The notes under the pieces: model-generated
What the model saw: the letters and a program-made list of their open reading frames with translations, nothing else
Told to the model about the DNA's origin: nothing
Database searches by the model: none
Shown: positions 37,101-50,460 of the stretch, in pieces
Numbering within the stretch: position 1 is the first letter of the stretch
Layout: each line of letters starts with the position of its first letter
NCBI GenBank assembly: GCA_034008185.1
Contig: CM067086.1
Span: forward strand, 18,389,507 to 18,453,506
Length of the DNA stretch: 64,000 nucleotides
Direction: 5' to 3'
Origin: Gorsachius magnificus
Taxonomy: Eukaryota; Chordata; Aves; Pelecaniformes; Ardeidae
Translations under genes and position numbers: made by a program

Positions 37101-39660
37101 CTTGGAGCATCCAGATCCGGAGGAAATGCTCTAAGCGATGTGTTGCAATGCTAAGGAGAGCAAAAAGATTTATTACATTTTGTACTACTTTCATGATGGA
37201 GTACTGGATTTTTCCTGTAAAAGCATAAGTGGCGATACAAAAATATAGGAAGGAAATGACAAGTGAGACTGATTAATACCCAATCCTACGGCTACCCGGC
37301 TCTGCCAGAGCATCTGCACATTCTCAGCCTAAACAGGGGACAATCATGCTCTCAATCAGCTCTTGAGATCTTGTACAACTCATGTAAGTTTAACCTGAAC
37401 ATACTAAAGGATAAGCAAGAAGGCAAGTAGCAGCATGGACCTGAAAAGACAGAGTGTTAAAGAACAAAATACTGACAGTCTTTTTTCCCCTTCCACACAA
37501 AACAGTCTCTCTAAATACCCCTTGAAGAAGATCCACAAAGAGCCTTTTGAGGTAATAATTACATGAAGTTATGAGGAACTGTATTCAGTTCCTCAGGACC
37601 TGACTTCAACACCAAGAGATCTTTGATGTGTGGGTGGAACATCTACTATCATTTTCACAAATCTCAGATCTCGTTATGGAAGCGAGGCCACACAAGTAGT
37701 GGAGTAGGTGCTGATTTGTGAGTGGTACCAAACCTTATGTTCTGGTTGGAATTCGACTTAGACATTGTTGTAATGGGTGAAACATGGTAAAGACAATAAC
37801 TCCGTGCTGTGAAATTGTCCCCAGTATTCTGTTTCATATGATCCACAAAAAAACTGGAAGGACTTCTAAAAAGACCTCGGATCTCAGCAGGTGGTAAAGA
37901 GCAGCACTTTTAAATCTAGCTCTTGAAAGTTGGCATTAAGAAAAGAGTAATCTGTTCTCAAAGGGAATAAAAGAACTCAAACAACCAAGCTTATAAACAC
38001 TCCGAGCCAAACAATTTTCAATTTTACTTTTGGAATTTTTGTCAAGTTAGGATATAAAGTTACTCAGCCTTTAATGAAGACAGTAAATGAAGCATGAGCC
38101 ATAAAACAGCTGAATATTATAGAAGTCTAATGAAATTAAAATTCTTTCTTTCTAACATAACACCGCATTCCAGTGTCTTCTATTTCAACGTGAAGTTTCT
38201 ACTTTCTGTTGTTTGCTGCTTCTAATACCACCAGTCAGAAAACTCATTTGCCCACATTCACACTATCAATGCAGATAATTAAAACATCGCCTTTTCAGAC
38301 AAGAAATACCAGGACAACCATAGATAGAAATGTATAGGTTTCTGTCACTCTTTTTATTATTTTTTTTTCTGGGTGGGGCTTCACTTTTTATGAACAATTA
38401 ATTCCAAATATTAAGGACAGTAGTGAAGTACTGCACAGGGCATTTCCTTAACTTCTGCACACAGAAAGAACCTGTTCTTGATGTATTTATTTCCTATTAC
38501 CTTATTCTTTCACTGATGTCAGTAAAGATGACCCATTACAAGGTTTTCAAGGATGTTACTACACACATCAAAAATTAAACTGGTAAGCACATGAGCAAGC
38601 TTTCAATTGGTCGCCACTCATTCATCTAAACCATTCAACACTCAAATATAATCTGGACATCTCCTACCTGTCCTTAAAATTAATCCAATATTACACCAAA
38701 TTCTACAAGAAATTAGGTTGTAACTTTTCAAACGTCAGGATCTTTCATTGTGGACCTAATTTAAGATCTTAAACTAGGACCATTCTCAAGTTACATTCAT
38801 CTCTCACGTAAAGAAAATTGTCTGTGCATCAGCTCATAATATGAGCACAAATATAAATCATGTTTATTAAATTTATTTATTGATATGTATATTAATGAAA
38901 TCTTTTTGCTGGATTGAGTGACCTGTTCAATAGACAGCATACCTCAGAAAAGGCTTGGCTCGCTTCAGCTTAGGTTCCTTATCTTTAAGGATAGAGAGAC
39001 TTACTCACTTTCCTAAACAAGTACCCACATTTTCTTCTCTGTGCTGAGCTGGCCAAGAAGAGTGCGACACTGTGCTATCTTTAAATAATTATTGCAAGTG
39101 TTTACTCATTAGGCTATTAATAAGGACAACTCGTCTCACATATGCACACAATCTTTCCAAATATTAAAATTATTTAGTCAAATACCATTAAGGTAAGCAT
39201 AACAAATCCTTGGGTTCAAGCTGCTATTTTAGAGGTGACAGCTCCCACCTAACTATTACTAGTTCCCTAAGATCTCCAGGTGTCTGGCTTCTAAACCAAA
39301 GTCTATAACCCTGAGGTAGATACCCAGGGTCCATTTGTAAGAGTAGGGCAGTTCACAGCCCATGATTCACATCGGTGAGCCTGCTGAGCCAGAAGCTGCC
39401 TGTGTTAGTTGATTAAAAAAAAAAAAAAAGTAATGCCAAGGGTTTAGCTCAAATCCCACCTCTCCTCCAGGCTTAGAAGCCTCATTCCATTCGACATGGA
39501 GACACTTACCTCCACCTCACATTTTCCTGAGAATACAGGCACAATTGGCCAAAATGTATAGGCTCCTAATTCCTACTTAAGCACTTAAAACATCCATTAA
39601 GGTCATGAGAATTTAAGGATTTAAATAGAAGATTAAGAGCTGAAGTATCTTTAGGGATTG

Positions 39661-39736
39661 ATCCTCTCTCTCTCTCTCAAAGGGCGACAACCTTTTCCCC
39701 CCCCCCCCCCCCCCCCCTCTCTCTCTCTTTCCCCCC
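39661..39736. repeat. (CT)n - C21 - (CT)n polypyrimidine tract
   Basis: A (TC) run is followed by a short unique spacer, then 21 consecutive C residues (39697-39717), then a second CT run and C6. On the transcribed NELL1 strand sense (minus) it is G21 flanked by GA repeats. Tract length is likely polymorphic and also error-prone in sequencing. Confidence 0.95.
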
Positions 39737-40511
39737 AGTAGACAGAGGGGAAAGAAGCAGCTTCTTCCCCTTGAGCAGCAGCCCAACCATTAAATGCGTT
39801 CAGACACACGGACGGTCCGGTTCACTCCCCCATGTTAGAAGATTCACACTGCCATTTCGCTGGCCTCTATAAGAACAATCAGAGCAAACTGTCTGCACGT
39901 GAAGTGTTTTATGCTTTGTTCATAAAAAGATTCATCAGGAGAAAGTGAAATTTCCCTTGTAGGGCCAATGGTCAAGGCACTTTGGTCCTAAGATGGCTGC
40001 GAGCCCTGTCATTCCCTGGAGAAACAAAACCAGGCAGATCACTTAGCTGAGGATTCTAAAAAAAAAAAAACCAAAACCAAAACTTTTGTAGAAGTTTTTT
40101 TTAAAACATCCCTACCCACATGTCTCAAACCACTAGAACAACGCACTGAAAACAAGAGAAAGAAACATTTAACAAAACTGAGAAATACTTTGTTCCAACT
40201 GCCACATCAGGAAACTGTCAGGAGAGAAGCTCTGTTATGATTTTAATAATGGTTTCTTCCCATATATTGCATTCCCGTGAAAACCCAATTTGCTGACCTT
40301 AAATGCAGTATCTCATGTGACTTTTAAGTTCAATCAAACTAACATTCAGTGACCCAGGCTGTCACCTGAGATGCGCAGATTACTGTCATTTTAAGTGCCA
40401 TAATACATCTTGGATAACTTGATTCAAGTCTGTCTTACTGACTCAAAAGAGTCATGCTGGGGTTTTTTAATCATGCCAAACAGCTCATGGAGTGTTTGCT
40501 TATTTTTTGCC

Positions 40512-40524
40512 GGGGGGGGGGGGG
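40512..40524. repeat. G13 homopolymer
   Basis: Thirteen G residues lie just after TATTTTTTGCC on the plus strand. This is C13 in the NELL1 pre-mRNA sense. Confidence 0.95.
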
Positions 40525-43500
40525 CGGAAGTCTGCAGTGTCTTCAGTGGCCAATTATACTCTTAAGTATAGTTTTCTTTTGTGAGAGTGTATCATCTAGT
40601 CTGCATGTACTGCACTTTCTCATCTGCTTCGCAAACAGCAGAGATGGCATTTTTTTTTCTATCTGTTGGTTGCAAGCGCTGTTCCTGTCCCTATGGCGAT
40701 TGGCAAGGCACTGTATCATTATTGCTTTGTGAAGTTGACTCCACGTACCCCGAGAGACGCGTTCTTGGGATCCAGCATGCAGGGAACTGCGGCAACACAA
40801 CAATGCTGGGCCCCAGCAATCAGCTGCTGCTTTTGTGGGACCACACTGAGCTCTGGTTCCACTGTAAGTGGAATTCAAGGAGCCCATGGAGAGACTAGGA
40901 TGCCTTTTCAGTAACTTTGAAAAATAAGACTTAGAAAAATGATGTCAATGCACAGACAATGGAAAAAATAACAATAAAAGACTTGGGAAAGTATTTGTGT
41001 TCTGCTTAAACCACTTGTAAATAGCTCTTCAACTCTCACACTATACCCACCTAGAGACAGTAAGGCAAGCACAGTTAAAAGCAGAATGCTTAACTATTCA
41101 CTTCTACTTCTAGGGCCAGTAACTAAAACTGCCAGCCTAAGCTTTAGAGAAAATACATGCCAATCCCAGGACACAGAAAAGTTCCTACAAATCTCGGCTA
41201 AACTCAAGAAGCCTATAAAAAAAAAAAGTTATAGAGAGTCTACATAGCTAACCTATCCAAGCAAGTAACACAAGTCAATTACGCCTGGGGTTTGCTTCAA
41301 GTTTGAAGAAACATTTAGGAAAAAGAAAAAATAAAAGATTAGCACCTTTTGAAAGGAAGGCTACCATTTGCAGTAAATGAGAATTTAGTAAACAATGCAA
41401 TGAAAGCAGTTGGTGAGTAACTGGGCTTTGCTCAAATGTGACAAATGCAGCCTCTTAGTACAACAAAATACTGGATAGCAACAAACAAGGAAACCCGAAT
41501 GTGTCCTGTATCAGTAAGTGCCACGTAATTCAAGTGTACTTGGTGCCTCCTCGACATACAGTTTGGTTAGCACACACTTTTGATAGCATTTGCATTGTAA
41601 GCTTTTCATGCAAAAATTAATTACTTTATCTGTCAGGCATCATAAGCTCTATTACACTAAAATGAGGTTTTGTTTGTTTGTTTCTCTGATGTTTTAATTA
41701 TTGCAACATGATTACAACAGACGAAACAATAGCCTAAAGGTACAGATGTAGCTAACATCTAAAACATACTAGTGTATAAATATGTATGAGTATGCGTGCA
41801 GCTATGGACGATGCTTCTTTTCATAAATAAGGAACTCTCATAAGCAAAGCTTAGAACACTTTTTCTGGTACCTTCCTATTTATTTTGTTAACATCCTTTA
41901 AAATCGCTCCTCATCACAATGAAGTGACTTGGAGGTAAGGAACAAATATCACTCATTCTTTTACAGGGGTCAAAAGGGTGATGGAGGGAAACGCGTGAAT
42001 CTTGGGGTGAGATACTGCTAGTCATTAAATGGAAGTGCACAACACGCAACCTGCGAACTACATAATGATTTGATCATACACTAACATTTATCCTCATGCT
42101 TACATCTCACTATTCACATGCTATTCAAGCCAACCTTGAAGGTTAAATATTAGAAGAGTTGGCTTTTGAGTGCAGAGGAAGGTGAGAACAGAACCTGCAT
42201 TTAAGATAAAATTAATCTAAATTCTTTAGGCAATGTTCAGTTCATACTTCATAGGTGCAAACCAAGCATAGTCCCTGCATCTCTATTCTCTGGTTCTCTC
42301 GCACTACAGTGCTAGGTACAGGAAAAAGCTCTTAAAACCTATAATATGTTGTACTTCAATCTATGCAGAGACTATCATGTCAGCACACAATTATGATGAG
42401 CCGTCTCATGAGCAACAAAGCTAACCAGCATACAGACTACGGAGCTGAACACCCGAGCCCAGAAATACTAGAGAAATCCAGAAGGTGAATGCTGCAGAGA
42501 AGTCTTCCCAATCTAAGCAATGCTACTCCTTGTATCAGAAAAGTCAGCAGGAGCATACCAGGGAACAGCTTTCAGCTCTAGCTTCTTCCCCTGTGGCCAA
42601 TGGGGGAGAACCAACACGTAGAAAAGATGTAGCATACAGCACTTAACAGCCCTACTCTCAGCACTTTTTACAGTTCTATCATGTGAAGCTACACAAGTCA
42701 ATGTGTAAGTCCAAGTTCACATGATTTAGATTCAATAAAAGATTTAAGCATACCTTCTCTATGCTTTCCTTGACTGGTTTGCCATTTTTCTATCAATCAC
42801 ATTTGTCTTCAATTTCAAGGGCTATCATGTAGTCTTCCTATTTTACCTATAATCACTCATTTGCCGCCATGAGGATTCCCAGCTAGTATCAAATCACAAG
42901 TCATCTTTGACAATTCTATTTAAAAACAAACAAACAAAAAAAACCCCACAAAGAACCAGACAGGCACAGTCACTTATTTTCTCACATTGCACCCGAGATT
43001 AGTTCTGCATTAACAGTATCACCCCAAGCATACCATTCCCTTCAAAACCTCCTTGGAATAATCCTTTTCCATGATGCCTAAAAGCCCCGACAAACGGTTC
43101 AGCTAAAGGTGCACTCCAACCAGTTCCACATTTTTGCATTCTTCCAGCTTTTGTGCTGTCCACGCCACACTGCAGCTCTCCCTTGGGTAGAAAAGAGCCA
43201 CTGCCACCTTCAAGGGACTGCCAGCCCTGTGGAGCAAGGCAGAGAGGAAACCCTTCCCGAGATCTGATCTTAAGCTGGGCATGATGGACTTACTCACTTG
43301 GGGGCAATTCCGTTATAGAGGCTGACAAGATCTCACTGAAGTGAGAACTTGCTGCAACTTCCTACTTTTCAGAGAGAGCTGCCTCTGCCTTAATTTCATC
43401 ACCATAACCAATGTGTGTCAACAGAATTATTCTAGATTTACAAAAATAATTTTTAAAGCGGAAACTATTAACTTAAAAAAAGCAGGATTTTACTTAAGGA

Positions 43501-43950
43501 GAAAGGGAGCTGTTCTAGGATCTCAGCTTCAAACCACATTCCCACATTTTTTTCCTCCCACCTAAAACAGAGTCTCTTGTCTTACACTCAGGTTATAAAG
43601 CCGCCTGGAAAAGGAATCATATTTTTATCATACATCTACTGTAACACCTACTACAGCGACAGACTGTGTCCAAAAACATAAGTCCCAGACACTGTAGAAA
43701 TAAAAACAGTTACAAGAATATGTAACTCCTCTATCTCTAGACGTTCCCATGCCATGCGATATATACAGACACTTACTGATCTGTGTGATCACGAGTAAGA
43801 AAAAAACCAAGACTACAATGGCATCTTATAGCTACCCCAGAGCTGCAATGGCATCTCTTAAGGAAGGTTAACTATAAAACTAGCAAAACCAAAACACTGG
43901 AACTTTAGTGGCACACCACAAGCACATTGATGCAGGTTAAGTTAATGAGA

Positions 43951-43964
43951 TTATATATATATTT
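43951..43964. repeat. (TA)n short microsatellite
   Basis: TTATATATATATATTTATG has about six TA units. Similar short TA runs occur near 32140 and 32445. Confidence 0.85.
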
Positions 43965-46900
43965 ATGCACATACAGGCTATTTCCTGTCTACATGCCTAC
44001 CATAACATCACATTACTCCTGCAATTCAGCTAAGCATTACACAGCAGTTCAGTCCCGCTGTTGGTTAAACAACTGCAACAAAAATATACACTCAATTTTT
44101 TCAAGCAGAGAAGCATTTTTCGCTTGATATAACCAAGCAATAATCTAATATGCCCCACTACGTAAAACCAACCTATGATAAGACATACGACTGACATATG
44201 TTCAAACAAAATTCCCCTAGGGTTTAAATGCACCCCTGATCAGGAATATCAAAGAACAGCATCTGATGCTGCTGAAGTTAAGACAGCCCTAAGTGAGTTT
44301 ATCCCCTGTAGCTCCCAACAGTTTAACAGATGATAGTCTTCCTATCTACAGGCCAAAATATCTCCTACTGCTATATATATATTTCAAGGAGTAACAGTGC
44401 CAGCTCTTATGCTAGTTGTCGGATACTTCTTTTTATGTCACAGCAAAAGCATTTCAGTATCATTTCTTCAACTTAAGCAATATTATTTTCCAAGACTTAA
44501 GTCAAAGAAATTGCACCAATCAACCAGGTTACAGATTCAATTTTCTTTTCAACTAATTCAGTTTAAAAGGGAATAGAGAGCTCATGCACCCTGTACCCTT
44601 AAATCAGAATGAGGGTATAATGCCTGCACCCCAGCTCTCCAGTCTCAGAAGGACCGCCTCAGTCTCCTTTGGGCTTTTCTTTTGAAGGATAGGGAATTAT
44701 CAGCTGTAACGGAAACTCACGCAAGTTAAAATAAAGAAAATACTTCACTACAAATGGGTTGCTTTTCCCTCAAGATCTCTGATTTTTCTTGCCGTTTCTA
44801 AGTATAACACTTTCTGGCTATCTTGGCTTTTCTCAGCCTCAGCAGTTCTTGAGAATTCAACATGCCTACTGATTTCACAGGAGTCAGATTAGGGCTGTGA
44901 AGGAAACAAGTGAGAATTTCTCTGGTTTAGTAATACCATTAAAGGAAGAGTTCTCAAGTCAATCACTTTAGAATTAATTAAAATACAGGAGAAACTACCG
45001 GGGAATGATTTATATTCAAAGGGGATTATGGCTAATGCTAAAATGTTTACAAAAATCAATGTGAACCTAGCACAAAGGAGATATAGCTCAGGGGAATTCA
45101 TATTGATTAGATTCCCATGTAGTCCAAGATATAGTTCTCTTTTCCATGTTCCTCATTAGTTCATTTCAAGATTTATGTGAATTGCAAAACAGATGTAACT
45201 GAGCTCCAGTTTTCTTCTTAGTTAACACAATATAAATAAGAATTCTACTCACCTGAAACAGAAATTCATTTGTTTCGAAATGTTTAATGAGAGAGGATCG
45301 TTCCGTCCGCCTCCACATTCATCATCTGTTGCACATTAATGAATATCCAATAATGCCAATACTAACCAAGAAACAACTGACAGAATCTGTTAGCACTCAG
45401 AGTTGCCACTTTCCCTGTGTATCCACAACACAAAATTCTCCTGGCAACCAAAACAGTGCATGGCAAAAGCGGTACGTCTTTATAATGTCCAAAGTTTTGT
45501 AGCCTTTCATGTAGGACAGCACTGACGGTAAAAACAGCAAGGTGCTAATTACTAAAAGGTATGTTGGTGATCTGCAGCTGCTGTGTTGTCAAGCATCAGC
45601 TGCCCTACCAGCCACAAAGGCGTTTTGTGTTTTAGCCAAATTTGATATTACTGTTTGTACAGAAAAATCATTAGATGAGAACTACACACAGTGGCAGCAC
45701 CAGGCTCCGAATTGATTCTCATAGAAAAGCAAGACTGGAAATTGTGCCTTACATTCTTTCACAAACTGAACGCACTTCAGATTGCTGCTGACCTTTTCAC
45801 AATAGCACTGATTCAGGCAGCTAGACTGAAAGCCAAAAAAGCAAATAAAGTCACCTAAGGGGTAACAGGTTAAAGCAAGCTCCAGAACAGAGTAGGAAGG
45901 CCTGACCCTCAAAGGTTTATGTCACTTGTGCCCAAGTAAATGGAGGAAACCTTTCATTACCAACATAGTGGTTCTTAAATAGAAAGTAGAATTCCAGTAA
46001 AACAGTGCTTAACCGAAAAATAATTCACGTGCATGAACTAGCGTCTTAAGAGTCTGAATCAGCCTAAGTGTTGGTTAAACAGATCCTAATATTTAGCAAT
46101 TATCTTGATCTTCCCAGTATGCTTGCCCAGTTTTCCCTTTTGTCAGTTAAGTTACCATACAAGTCCATATAAATACTGCAAAATTCTTCTTCTCTTTTAC
46201 CCAAGAAACTCATAATGGAAAAGAATGCCCATGTTCTAGGGATAAGGAAGAGCTACACAGAGAGAAAATTATCAGGATCGTTCCTACTCCTGGAAACAGG
46301 AGTGCATTAGCAACAACTTCAGGCTGCCATGGGATCCCTATTGCCTAAATATTGCGCTGTGGTCTTTGAAAAAGTCTGGAGAGGAAGAAACGGAAGCCAA
46401 CTAATGGCATAGTCACATCGCGAAGCACTGAATCAACTCTGCACAAAACTTGAGTTTTACTGCCTTATGGATAGGAGACTGGAAAGCAAGGAAAGAGAGA
46501 CGCAAGTGAGCTGCTCCTGAAGAAGCAGAAAAAGGAGTGGCAACAGCTACTTCTTGAACATCCTCCATAATGACAGGCCCTACCTGAGAATCAATCCCCT
46601 GGGCAGCAGAAGCACCACTAAGCCCTGCATCTTGGGCTCCAACACAAGGGAAGCAGAGAGTAAGCGTGTGGCCAACCTGCCCCGATGGAGGTCTGCTGCC
46701 CCGGGAACTGCGGTTCTGCCTATGCCTAGAGCCAGCCCTGAGGCAACCGGTAATTTTTCAGCACAAACTCTTTGCAGATTGGATCTTCTCTCTTTCTGCA
46801 AAACACAGCGTGTCTCTGAGCTAACACTAACTCACATCCCTGAGTGTCTGAAGACACTACTGTGTATTCATATAATTATCTCAGCACTAATAGCTACCAA

Positions 46901-49900
46901 TATGTACAGATGCATTCTCTGGTGAAAGCTTGAAGGGAAAATATGAATCATAAGAATTAGGGAAACAAAATAATGAAAATGAAGAAGAGAGATAAACAAT
47001 CCTAAAGATGAGAGATAAAAAGGAGGCTGCATTTCACAGGAAAGGGTTTGTTTTGTTTGTTTTTACTGCACATAAAGCACAACAATAACTCATTTAAAGA
47101 AATCAGATCAAGGGAAAAGCCAGAATTATAACTGAAAATATTTAAACCTAACTTACATTTAATATAGCCAATTTCATCCTCATCATTTTCAAGCACTTTC
47201 TTAAGCCTGGAAGTAGAGAGAAAATAATTTTCTGCTATTGAAACACAGTGGTCCCTACAGGGATGACTGCTATGAGGCATATACAGCTTCAGTAAGTGAG
47301 TTCAGGACAATACATAAACACAGCAACACATTCAACAGAACCAGTACAAAAAAAATTAGGTTAACAAACCGCAATTAATCAGAAACTATCACTAGTGAGA
47401 AGGAAAACTGGGATGTCTAATCTAGAAATGAAAGGAGAAAATTAAAAGAAAGTGCTAAGACGACCAGACAGTGAAAAAAATTCTAGAACGCCCAAAGGGT
47501 ATTCTGAAATTTACCCTTTAGATGTGAAGAACAGATACGCTAACTGGAAAAATAGTAAGGTATCTTTTTGGCAAAAATTTTGAATACTAAAAACATTCTA
47601 AGAGTCAGCAAATCAATAGGAAACTAACATCAATGTAAGAGTTATCTTTGTAGATGCTGTACATACTTTTGTATTCATTTCAATTACTTGAATCAAAGTC
47701 TCTTTTTAACTTTTTTTAACTCCCTTCCCCAGCCTCCAAAAAGATTCAGGTACAAAGAAGCAGATTACTAAATAGAGGTAGATGTCCTGGAAAAACGCAC
47801 TTTTTGAGAGGTTTTTCACAGACAGCTACCTACCTACAAGAAATTGATTTATCTGTCAAAAATCTTACAGACTAAGAGGAATTATCTTTCTAAAAATTAA
47901 CTATGTACATGAATATTTTATAGAATGCCTTTCCTCAGCTGTCAATAACATTTAGTAAATAGAAATGAAAAAGAAAAAAAAAAGAAAACATTTGTTACTA
48001 TATAAGCAGTTTGCTTGCTTTTCTACGCTTACGTCAGTCTATTTTATGGCATTATTGTGCTGTCCCTTATCAGTTACCTTCATCCAGTAAACCCCAGAAT
48101 ACCCCAGCAAGACAAGAAAAGATTCTGTTAACACTGTTATCCCAGTTTCCAGACAGCAAACCAGAACAGAGAAACCTGCACAGATATATTCCAGGAACCA
48201 GACTGATCCCACATGCATGAAGGCCCAGGTAAAGCTTCCTTTTCTTAAGAGGACGGCGCAATTGGACAAAGCAGTCTTATTTTTAGTTTCAGTTCAGATA
48301 TAATTCCTCATGCAATACAAGAATAAAGTCCTATGTTGCTCTTTTTCTTCGCTAAATTTATAAATGTGTTTCCATAAATGCATCACACTGAAAAAAAACA
48401 GGGAATTGATTTATTATTTGGAAATAAAACTTAATACAAATATATAAAACAAATGTCTCAATTTCAGTTCTGAGCAGAAACAGATATATTGAAATTGCTA
48501 TACACCAGCGCAACCCTACTACATCTGGATTATGTCAAAAACTCAATGCCTCCTAATAAATTCAGAATAGATTGCACTTAATACAGACACACCCTGTACA
48601 ATCAGCATACAACTCAATTCCAAATTAGCCTTAACAAAATCCGTAAGGAGAAATGCCAGAAAAGAAAGCAAAACATGCATGCTGAAATCCTAAGAAGAGC
48701 GCATTAGCCATATAGCAAAGCCCTGCGTTAGCAATAATGCCTTTTCCAATGATTCCTTAACTTTTGTGCTTTGGTCTTTTTATCCACACATTAGCTTTGA
48801 ATACCCAGAACCATATCAGTAAGTCACTTACTAAAATCTCATGGGAAAAAAATGTATCAGTATAAACTCACCTTTGTCATGGATTTAGAGACTCTTGTAC
48901 TTCTAGAACCAATTTTGTTTTTCCATCTACTGGAAACAAAATATATTCACATAAGGAAAAAGGCAATAGATAATATTTACTGGAACAGCCCCCAGTTATT
49001 CTGTTACCAAGGGCAAAACACATTTTCTATTGAAAATAATATAAAATAAATATTTTTATGAGAAAGCAGATAGTTTTTCCATTTAGGGTTTGGGTTTTTT
49101 TGACTGGAGGATAAAAACTTAATTTCATTCAGTAGTTTCCAAAAAAAATTAACAATTGTGGGGAGAAGGGAGTGGTTGTTTGGTTTGTTGCCTTTTTTTT
49201 GTTGTTTTTCTGTTGCAACTTTTAGGTAGAGCAAAGCCTTTAATTTTAATCACACAGCTGGTCAACATAAAACAGCTGCTAGATATTCTTCTCTGGAGGC
49301 AGCAAAGCTGCTGTATTTGTGACCGATATTACAGACCCTGGGCACTGTAAGTGTCCGGGCTCCCCAAAGCCCTCGTCTTTTGCTTTCACCTTCTTTGTAG
49401 CAACGCTCATCTCTATTACCTTCTCCCAAGATGGGGTGCTGTGGCTTCACAGCCAGGCAAAGTGCCACCATGTCCGGCAGGGTCCCTACCCACTTATGCC
49501 TCAGCATCTGTTCAAGATGCACCAGAGCCTCAGACCCACTTGTACAGAAGCAGCTGAAATTGCTTAAAAGAGTTAAAAGCATTATTTTTTAAAAAATTTC
49601 TTAGACGCACCACAGGAACGAGAACAGTTCCTGAGGAGTTTAATGCTATTTTTCCCCCCAAGATCCCTAACGTCTGTATACAAACCCAAACAAAATTATT
49701 TTCTACATGTACTTCACTGTGTCCATTACCTCAGGACTCAACACTCTCTAGGCTGAGATCAGAGTCCTCTAAGCTCTTCATACGGCTCCCCTGGTGAATC
49801 AATTTTTTTTCCTGTGTTCTCAAAATCGATGGGAAGGGTAGGTGGGTGTTCATTTCAGTTCGTAACAGATCTTGCTGTAGGACAAGTGCATGTTCTTCCC

Positions 49901-50374
49901 CCTACTGACCTGCCCGCGACAACCTTATATTTATATTTAGACAGCCTCAAAGTTGGATCTGTTGTTCTTCCAGCATATTGCCAGCACAGACCTTGAACCA
50001 GCTAGATGACATCATTTACAACATGCATTTTCACACGATCACCGTCAAGCCCAATCCAACAGACTGTCTATAAGCTGGCTGTGAGAACTTCCACGTGGTC
50101 AGGGCACTCCATGACCCCAAAGCCATTCTTTAAGAGCAATGGAGAGACAGCTTGAGCATCAAAACTGAACATCAAGTTTCTTTTAAGCAGCTGGAAAAAA
50201 GTTCACAAGTATCAGCATCTAAAAGAGATGATCTTTTCCTCATTTTGAGACTTTCAACCATGCAAAATAGCTGCCCTCTCTGCATCCCTAAGCACTACAA
50301 AAGGTAAGCATAGAGAGTCAACAGCATTTAATGTTCCTCCAGTGCTCTCAATGCAAAACACAATACAGGTAAGA

Positions 50375-50460
50375 GATAATAGAATCACAAAAAAAATTAG
50401 GTTGGAAGTCACCTCTGGAGGTTTTCTATTCCAACCCCCTTTTGAACTTCACAGGCCCTT
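50375..50460 (-). mobile_element. CR1 3'-end fragment, antisense
   Basis: It begins TAGAATCACAAAAAA followed by TTAGGTTGGAAGTCACCTC and TCCAACCCCC. This is the complement of the CR1 3' terminus with its short ATTCTATGA-like end repeats. Only the last 90 bases or so of an element are visible, in keeping with the severe 5' truncation usual for CR1. Confidence 0.8.

Larger units (their letters stand above)
32131..50374. other. Intron stretch, sparse small features
   Basis: It holds a CR1 fragment (36950-37100), the palindromic repeat (36165-36300), C21 and G13 tracts, short TA and ATT microsatellites and the GAAA hairpin. Two GC-richer islets, 40660-40900 and 46580-46760, carry overlapping ORFs on both strands (for example 105 and 114 codons at 40543-40898, 123 codons at 46554-46925) with no recognisable domain and no splice or cysteine pattern of NELL1. 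Confidence 0.6.

Noticed and set aside
40543..40914. Overlapping ORFs on both strands in a GC-richer islet
   Set aside because: No domain and no promoter or splice evidence. The composition alone explains the open frames.
46554..46925. GC-richer islet with 123-codon plus ORF as a possible retrogene
   Set aside because: No similarity to a known protein that I can recognise, and no poly(A) tail or target duplication visible.
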